From Baffinella frigidus (lineage: Eukaryota; Cryptophyceae; Cryptomonadales; Baffinellaceae), in contig MU646766.1 in NCBI GenBank assembly GCA_026770585.1, positions 33,095 through 57,735 on the forward strand: 24,641 bases of DNA, written 5' to 3'. The translations under genes were made by a program, and so were the position numbers. Below are positions 7,578-16,828 of the stretch, piece by piece (the stretch's first letter is position 1; each line of letters opens with the position of its first letter). The notes under the pieces were generated by a model, which was not told the origin of the DNA, did no database searches, and saw only the letters and a program-made list of their open reading frames with translations.

Positions 7578-9220
7578 TGGTTTCTGGTTTCTGATTTCGG
7601 GTGTAGGGTTTCGGGTTTCGGGTTTACCACGGCGTCGCGCCTTCGTCGCAAGCACCCGGCCTCTTGGCGCGCGTGGCATGCACCGCCGACCCCCTCCCGC
7701 CACGCACGCGCGACGCGCACCTGCATACGACTCATCTTCACGCCCAGTCACGACCGCCTGACTCCTCGTACAAACATGTATGGGATCAGAGCCGAGGGGC
7801 CACACGCGCGCCACGTGCACCTGCATCCACCCCGATGAGAAAACTGCTCTAACAAAGACGATGCTGCAGCCTTGGCCAGGCACGACACCCTAGACCTTCA
7901 ACACCTAGCCACACCCTAACGCCTAACCCCTAAACTTGACTTGACGCACATTCCGAGATGAAGTGCACACCGGATACACAGGCCTTGCGCGATAACACAG
8001 CGTTTAACGCAAGGGGGAATATCGGGGTGGGCTGGACCATCGTGGTGCGGCGCCCCCTTCTCCGAGCCTGAGAGGAGTTGGCGCTGATGCGGTGCCACTC
8101 GCGCAGCATCAACCCGAACGGGGGTGCGCCGATTGCGAGGAGCACCGCCCACTGCGTTCGTCGCCGCACCTGGTGTAGGGTTTGGGGTTTAGGGTTTAGG
8201 GTTTAGGGTTTGGGGTTTAGGGTTTAGGGTTTAGGGTTTAGGGTTTAGGGTTTAGGGTTTAGGGATTCGGGTTTAGGGTTTAGGGTTTAGGGTTTAGGGT
8301 TTCGGGTTAAGGGTTTGGTGTTTCGGGTTTAGGGTTTGGGGTTTGGGGTTTGGGGTTTGGGGTTTGGGGTTTCGGGTCGAGGGTCGCCGCACCTGCCGCC
8401 CTGACACGACCATGGCGTGCCAGCTCCCGACCACCCTGCCAGCCAGGCAGCGAGAGGTTTCAGGCAGGCAGCGAGGGAGCGGCCGCGTCAGCCAGCCAGC
8501 CAGCGAGGGATGGATTGGCGCGCCGTGTCAGGTGAGAGGCCACCCGCATGATTCATTTTGAAACGTTCCACGCCCCGGGGACAGCCGTGCACGCACGTGC
8601 GCACTCTGGACAAAAACAACGGGCCCGAAAAGCAGGGTGGGGGGCAGAAAGCACCGCTGGAGGAGCGCAGCGAGGGTGGGGGGCAGAAACTTCCTCTGGA
8701 GGAGAGTAGAGAGGGTGGCCACCATATATCCGGGGGGGAAATATATGGTGGCCATGATGGTATCAGTAAAGGGAAACCTACCTCAAACAACAGGCCCAGC
8801 AGGCATGGTGGGGAGGAGAAAATACCGGTGGAGGAGAGCAGAGAGGAAGGCCTGCACGAGCGTGAGGAGCCCCGTGCGGAGGACGTGTGAAGCTGACGTC
8901 CCTGCATTTTCGGTTTCGGGTTTCGGTTTTTGGGTTTTGGGTTTCGATTTTCGGGTTTGGGGTTTGGGGTTTGGGGTTTGGGGTTTGGGGTTTGGGGTTG
9001 ACCCGCGGCCGCGCACGTGACCCCCTGTTGCAAGGCGCCCGCCCGACTGGGAACACCTTAACCCTATACCCTCAACTCTAAACCCTACACCCTACACCCT
9101 AAACCGGTTGCACCCATCTTGCTGCGAGCGCTCCCGGTAGTGTGTGGACCGAGTGTTGACGAGGGGTGCGTTGTGGGGAGGGGCGGGAGGGACGGGACAA
9201 GCGGACGAGAGGGAGAGAGA

Positions 9221-9255
<35 letters not shown>

Positions 9256-11363
9256 TTCGTGTGTGTGAGAGAGAGAGAGACAGAGGGAGGGAGAGAGAGG
9301 GAGAGAGGGAGAGCGAGGGAGAGAGAGAGGGGGGGAGAGAGATGGAGAGAGAGAGAGAGCTAGAGAGAGCGAGCAGGGGGTGGTAGGAACCAGTGTGCCA
9401 GGCGTCGAAGTGGAGGAAGAGGCTGACTCCCCCCTTCTGCTCAGCTCAAGACCAAAAGGATGCGCGTCAGACACCCGCGATCAGATCTAAATCCGGACAT
9501 CGGCAGCACAGCCGCGGCCGTCATTGTACGAAGCCCCGCCGCACTCCAACGCACGCCTGCTACAAGGTTATCTTGGAGAATGTATGAATAAACGGCTTTC
9601 TTAACGGTGCGCGCCAGGAGTCGTGTTGTAAGCAGTCACGTGTCGACCTCGAATGAGTTGAAGCGTGGCGGCAGTCTCGCACAAGGGCGGGAGGGGGCAC
9701 CATCGAATAGCGATCAGCAGAGGGGTGGTCACTCTCGCGCACTCCAACACACGGGCGCTGCGTACAAGTGTGTGCCAGGCGCATTGAGCGGCGCGGGTGT
9801 GGGTATCTAGGCTCTAAGGGCACCTAGGCTGCAAGGTTATGAGCGGGAGTGTTATGGGCGGAGAAGATTGCAGAAAAGGGGGCGGGCTTGCCTTCTCGAG
9901 ATAGCGGCGCATCTTCAGGCGCAGCACACGGCACACCCTGCGCACCCACAACCCCACATTCAACCTCAGTCTCTGCATCCCCCACACACCCACATATCGC
10001 ACCCTCAGTCTCTGCATCCCCCAAACCCCACAAACCTGAACAACCTCAGTTCCTGGCGCCACGTCGACTTGAGTGCGGGTTGCCTCTCCCAGGAAGCAGC
10101 CAGCCCGGGCCCGTGCTGACACAAGTGAAACCTTATGTGAAACCACCAGGTTTCACTGGTTTCACAGAACCCTACACCCTGCATGTCTCGGAACCCTACA
10201 CCCCTGGTTCGTGACACAAGAACCATGTAACATCGGTTCTACAACACGTGAAAAGCGACACGTTGAATGCGCCGACCGCGACAGCAACGCGACAGCAACC
10301 AGCCAGACATCGAAGGAGGGGTGGGTCAGTACCGTGCCCACCCGCGCCAGAGGAGAAGCGGGTGTTCCTGCCCCAGAAGAACCGCCACGCGATCAACCGA
10401 CGCGACTCTCTCGAGGCGAAACACAGCCATCTGTTGCGCGTCGCGGCACGTGTCCAGCACCCCGGGCAAGCACCGCAGCACGCTCGAGTCCCGCCCCCGC
10501 CGCACGGGAGACAACCGCCGAACCGGAGAAAACCGCCGGACCGGAGAAAACCGCCCGGCCTTATCTGCCGCGCGCGCGAGCGCGCGCCGCCGGTCGATGC
10601 GCCGCAGCCACGCGGTCCAAAACGTGGCGACCGTCCCGACGCTCAGGGTCCTGGCGACGCGCGCTGCCGCGCGCCGCATCGCACGCGCGCGCCGCGCCCG
10701 CTGCATCCACGCCCCCACGCAGAGCGCGAGGGACCGGGAGAGCGTGCGCACCACCGCGCGGCGAAGCGTGCGCGCGCGCGCGGCCGAAGCCCCCGCTGCC
10801 GCGCGCCACGCCTCCAACCGCCGCCCCAGCCACGCGGCACGCCACTGTGCGACGACTCCGGTTGTGCGTGTCTTGCGGAGACGGAGCTGCCGCACTTCCT
10901 CCCAGGCGGAGAAGAGCGTGCGAAGCTTGGTGCCGGATGATTGCGCGAGCGCCCACGCCACCGCGCCCCGCTGCGAAGCGTTCATAGGAGTCAGGGTTGA
11001 GGGTTGAGGGTTGAGGGTTGAGGGCACGCCGGGGACGATTCCAGGGTCCACATTCTAGCTCTACCTGAGTTTTATTCTGGCTCGTCCTTGACCGTATTCA
11101 AGAGCATAAATCCAGTACGAAACGGCGAATATGACGCTGTTAGGACGAGCCAGAATAAAGCCCAGGCAGAGCTAGGCACTATCAGCCAAGCTGCCTTGCA
11201 CCACACGTCAGCCGCCAACCCAGCAGCCTTGAACTCACTACCCCGGGGTGGTTATTGCCGCCGCCGCCGCAAGGAGAGACCCCTTGATGTCTCCCGCGAG
11301 TTTGGCCTTGACGGGAGGCACGGGTGAGCCAGTGGGGGGGGAGTAGCCGAGTTCCTGGATATG

Positions 11364-11397
<34 letters not shown>

Positions 11398-14300
11398 ATG
11401 TGTGTGTATGCTGTGAGGGGGGGGATGGGGGAGTTGGGGATTGCCTGGGTATGGGCGAAGTGTTGGTGGTCGCGCCACTCGGCAATGCTGGATCGCAGGC
11501 TCCTCGCATTCACCGCGGCCACCATCTTTCCCAGGGACCGCTTCCGTGCAACCCTGCGCATGCGCAGAAAGGGTTGACATGTTGTGACCGGGAGTGTTTC
11601 TGATGCAGAGGTGGATCCTTGTTGCCGCCGCCGTGGGGGGCTGCACGTCTCACAACCGTAACCTCTAAACCCTCAAGACCCGCAGAAGCCACTGTTAGGC
11701 GAGACCAGCACAGACCACCGCCATTGAAAGACAGCACACCACGAGCAGGAAGGGAGCACACCTCAGGCGCACCCACTCGCGCCACGCCGCCAAATCGTGT
11801 CTTGGATCGGTGGCGGGAGCGAGGAAGCGCGTGGCCATCCGGAGCTTGGAGGCAAGGGCCTGGCGCTGCCTCACGCGCCCGCGCCACGCGAACCACACCC
11901 AGCCCTTACGGTTCTTGTTGATGCGAGCCGTGATGCGCGTGACCTTGCGCGTGTGTGTGCGGGTGTTGCGCGTCCGAGAGCGCCAGCCGTGAAAACACGC
12001 CGCCAGCCCCCGCCCAGCCAGCACAGCCAGAACCTCCTGGCCTCGACGGGACGCCTGCCGCACCGCGCGCCGCCACTCTTCAAAAACTACACCCTAAACC
12101 CCACACCGCCTATCGTCACTCTTCAAACCCTAACCCTTAAACCTTAAACCACACATCGTCAGTTCCCCCACATGGCTTCGCTGCTTCACCACCGGGTGCA
12201 TACACGCTTATTTCAAGGCGAAACGTTGAGCAAAGACATCCGCCTCTTCGCAGTCGAGGCGTCCACGGTCCACGCTGCCAGCTAGGGGTGCGCCTGTCGC
12301 TGCGTGGCTCATCAGTAGTCACGGCTTGGCGCTTCCGAATGACCTCTGCAGGTTGAGCATCTGGATTCGCGATCAACGGACAAAAAAATCAGCGGAATGG
12401 ATACTGCAATGGCGATGCGGGCGCAAGGTGGACCTTGTTGTGGGTGCGGGCGTAGCGGAACCACGCAGCCTGGACTGGCTGGAGCTTGCTTGTCAGCATT
12501 CTCGCCACGCGCCGCATCCGCTGCATGTTCGTGGCTGCCTCCTTGCGTTGCATTCGCCACACCTGCCGCAAGGAGCACTGATCACCACCCGAGCCCTCGT
12601 CACCCACATGATCCACTCCTGCCGCACGGAACACGAATCACCAGCCGCCATGTTGGTTGCCGCCACGTTGAGTTGCATCCGACACACATGTCCGGGCGCC
12701 CGGACGAGTCCTGGTCACCACCAACCTGGGCGCGCCGCACCAACTTACCTATCAGATACCGGGCCTGCTCTCTCTCTCGCCAGACCAGACACTCTCCGAG
12801 CGTGTTCCGAGCAGCAGCACCTCGCGCGGGGTATGCAGCGCGCTGTGGGCGAGAGTCGTACGGGTACATCTGGGCCGGGTCGCTCAGGTCTTCCCCCCGT
12901 CCTCAAAGGTGACCCCCTGACCTTGGACGGCGTCTCACTTGTGAGGGTGTTGAGAGTGCTGAGGCGGGTCCGTCACACGCTTACAGATGATTGGATCACT
13001 CAACTCAAGGCTCGAGAGTAATAAAGGAGAAGACACAGAAGAAGACGGCGTCTCAGCGGCAGTGTTAGCACTGAATGCTTACATCACCCGGCGGGCAGCG
13101 AGAAGGCACCTGGAATGTAGAGAGGAGCACAGCTGCCTTCCCGCGCGCCAACACCCGACACACCTTCACAGCATCCACCCGCCGCGCTTGCACCCACACA
13201 GCCCATTCCAAGAAGCCGTCTCGCAGCCCGTGCTCGGCAAGGACCCCAAGGAGGCGGAGGGCGATTCGCTTGGTGTGGCGTGCCTCCCATGACCACCGGC
13301 GCCACCACACCCACCCCCGCCATCTGCTCGCGGGTGGGTAGGGGGTTAGGGTTTAGGGTTTGGGTTTAGGGTTTAGGGTTTAGGGTTTGGGGTTTAGGGT
13401 TTAGGGTTTAGGGTTTAGGGTTCAGGGTTCAGGGTTCAGGGTTCAGGGTTCAGGGTTCAGGGTTCAGGGTCCAGGGTTCAGGGTTTAGGGTATAGGGTTT
13501 GTGCAACGTGGGCAGCAGCAGGAGCACGGACAGCAGCACGGCGCGGCAGCAGGCCCCGAACCTGAGCTTGGCGTCGGCCTTAGCCGCGACTCGATGCGCC
13601 CGCCTCCTCCGCAGCCTGCTCCGTACTGCAACTTTCGCCCACGCGTCCAGGCGTTGCTGCACGGCTTTTGCCTGTCTCTGCATTGCGCGGAGTTCCCCGC
13701 GGTGACGCTGATCGCGGAAGGACGCGGTGTGGTCGCGCCACCTGTGCAGCATGCTCCGCACGCCCGCGCCTGCGCATGGGGGAGGGGGNNNNNNNNNNNN
13801 NNNNNNNNNNNNNNNNNNNNNNNNNNNNNNNNNNNNNNNNNNNNNNNNNNNNNNNNNNNNNNNNNNNNNNNNNNNNNNNNNNNNNNNNNNNNNNNNNNNN
13901 NNNNNNNNNNNNNNNNNNNNNNNNNNNNNNNNNNNNNNNNNNNNNNNNNNNNNNNNNNNNNNNNNNNNNNNNNNNNNNNNNNNNNNNNNNNNNNNNNNNN
14001 NNNNNNNNNNNNNNNNNNNNNNNNNNNNNNNNNNNNNNNNNNNNNNNNNNNNNNNNNNNNNNNNNNNNNNNNNNNNNNNNNNNNNNNNNNNNNNNNNNNN
14101 NNNNNNNNNNNNNNNNNNNNNNNNNNNNNNNNNNNNNNNNNNNNNNNNNNNNNNNNNNNNNNNNNNNNNNNNNNNNNNNNNNNNNNNNNNNNNNNNNNNN
14201 NNNNNNNNNNNNNNNNNNNNNNNNNNNNNNNNNNNNNNNNNNNNNNNNNNNNNNNNNNNNNNNNNNNNNNNNNNNNNNNNNNNNNNNNNNNNNNNNNNNN

Positions 14301-16779
14301 NNNNNNNNNNNNNNNNNNNNNNNNNNNNNNNNNNNNNNNNNNNNNNNNNNNNNNNNNNNNNNNNNNNNNNNNNNNNNNNNNNNNNNNNNNNNNNNNNNNN
14401 NNNNNNNNNNNNNNNNNNNNNNNNNNNNNNNNNNNNNNNNNNNNNNNNNNNNNNNNNNNNNNNNNNNNNNNNNNNNNNNNNNNNNNNNNNNNNNNNNNNN
14501 NNNNNNNNNNNNNNNNNNNNNNNNNNNNNNNNNNNNNNNNNNNNNNNNNNNNNNNNNNNNNNNNNNNNNNNNNNNNNNNNNNNNNNNNNNNNNNNNNNNN
14601 NNNNNNNNNNNNNNNNNNNNNNNNNNNNNNNNNNNTTTGCCAGGAGGCGAGCGAGTTTTCTGTGGCGGATGCGCTTCTCAAGCACTCTTCGCCAGTGCTC
14701 TACCGCCCGCGTCACCATTCCGAGAAGAGATCGCGCCGCGACGCGCACCACCTGTTTTAGGGTTCAGGGTTTAGGGTTTAGGATTTGGGGTTTGGGGTTT
14801 GGGGTTTGGGGTTTGGGGTATAGGATTTATGGTTCATGGTTTATGGTTGGGAGTTTAGGGTTTGGAGTTTGGGGTTCAGGGTTTAGGGTTTAGGGTTTAG
14901 GGTTTAGGGTTTAGGGTTTAGGGTTTAGGGTTTAGGGTTTCGGGTTTCGGGTTTCGGGTTTCGGGTTTCGGGTTTCGGGCTTAGCAGGGGGGGGGGCAGG
15001 CGGGGCAGCGCCTCGCGGTGGAGGAAGGCGCGGCGTCTCGCCATGTCTCTCCACCGCTCGAGCGCGGCCTCAGCCGCGCGCACGGTCCTGATGGTGGAGC
15101 GCGCGCGGGCGCTCTTGCGCTGCCGCGTCAGCACGCGCCACGCGCGCGCTGTGCCTCGCTGTAGCTCCTGTTGACATGCCGCCGCACCAATTAAAATCAC
15201 TGTATGTAACAGCGTATGAAATCGTTCTCTATAACACCGCATGAAACCAGTGGCTATGACACCGCATGCAATCACTGAATACATACGGTCGCGTGGACAC
15301 TCGGTCATCAAACGGCACTGCCATGACCAAGTACACCCCATCTGCCCCCTGGCGCCCCGCCTCCCTTTCCATTCACCTCGCTCAGAATCTAAGTTGAGCC
15401 TGCTTTGATGCATTCGCGGTTCTGGCAGCGCAGAGTGGGGTTTGCTGCGTGAGATGCGAATAGGTGAAGGTGGAGTGTGATCGCGGGGGAGAAGGAGGAG
15501 CACCTCGGGCGAGTGGCGCTTCCCAAAGACAAGCGAAACGGCGTTGCCTGCGGCGACGGCGTCCTGCTGGGTGTCCACTGCCTGCCGCCAGACACCCTGC
15601 CCCCAGGAACCGTGCCAACTCAGCTTCGATTCTCCTTCCTGTCTCAAAACCGTTGGGCGGTTTGATGAAGCCACGCGTGCTGTCTCATCGTGCAATCAGG
15701 GCACTCCAGAGGGATCTTGGCGGAACCACGGCCCTTTAAAAGCATGCCATCCGTTACAGTAAACCCAACTAATGACAAATGGCTACGTGTGACAAGGTTC
15801 TTGTAGCGTTCAGACCTGTGGGGTGGTGTTCGAAGCTATCCCATATCTTGCTCGCTCTGCTCCTCCCAAACACCCCAAAAAATCGAAGAGCTCGAGGGTT
15901 TCAGGGTGGGCTGGTAAAGGGGGTTGCAGGGTGGGCTGGTAACGAGGGTTTCGGGGTGGGCTATCCCGAATCCTGCTCAACCCTCTCGTCATTTGGACCT
16001 GGGCCAATCCAACATCTCCTGTGGTTCGGGGTAGGCAGACACCAGCGCGGCGCGCAGCGAGTCGACGACGACCCACCCGCACACCCTCGCTGCCGCCGCG
16101 CGCCCTCGCACCGCGTCCCCCACCGTCCACGCCCACGCCTTCACGCCTGTGTGATTTTAAGATATTTCAAAATTTGATGGGGTGCGCCGCTTCATGTTAT
16201 TGCGCCGCTGCATGCCCCTCCCTCTGATTGAGGGGACACGGAAGCTGGTGCTTTCAAAGTCGCGCCGTGAGAGGACGCATGCGTTGTTGATGGGTGGGGT
16301 GAGTTGGAGGCGTAGTGCGCGCGAACGTTTAGAGCGAGAGAGAGAGAGAAAGAGAGAGAAAGAGAGAGAAAGAGAGAGACAGGGAGAGAGGGAGAGAGAC
16401 AGCGAAAGAGAGAACGAACGAGAGAGAAAGCGAGAAATGCACGGACGGAGGAACGTACACGCGCGCGCCGCGCGGCGAGCAGCCCACAGTCTCGCCTTCC
16501 ACACCACCTTGCTCTTGCTGCGGTTCCTGACCGCCCACGCGGCCCACGTGCGCCACGCCTTTTCCTCCAACTCATCGCTCGCGGCCAGGTACCGCGCCCC
16601 TGCCTGCCCCGGGGGTGGAGGGGGGGGTATCAGAACCCTAAACCCTATGGCAGAACCCTTAACCCAGGGGGGGGGTATCATAACCAAGCGCGGTGCCGCC
16701 CAGCCAGCAGGCTAGCCTCCCCCCAGCGGAGAGGACACACCAGAGAGAGGAGAGAGCGAGAGGGCAGAGAGAGAGAGCG

Positions 16780-16828
<49 letters not shown>

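Larger units (their letters stand above)
8436..9891. other. Repeat-rich stretch without a firmly supported gene
   Basis: It holds tandem purine-rich repeats with a palindrome (8635-8860), a telomere-like block (8905-9004), a reverse-oriented block (about 9058-9105), GT/GA microsatellites (9216-9375) and one copy of a 47-bp dispersed repeat (9797). The Sfi1-like gene should cross it, as flanking exons exist on both sides with mismatched phase, so at least one exon is probably hidden here. Confidence 0.5.

Noticed and set aside
10073-11007. Three long plus-strand open frames over the Sfi1-like exon
   Set aside because: They are high-GC shadows. Only the minus frame shows regular Trp/Leu spacing, splice sites and phase-compatible neighbours.
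13450-14893. Open frames of 360-430 codons spanning the N gap
   Set aside because: N codons are not evidence of an open frame; only the flanking exon parts are real.
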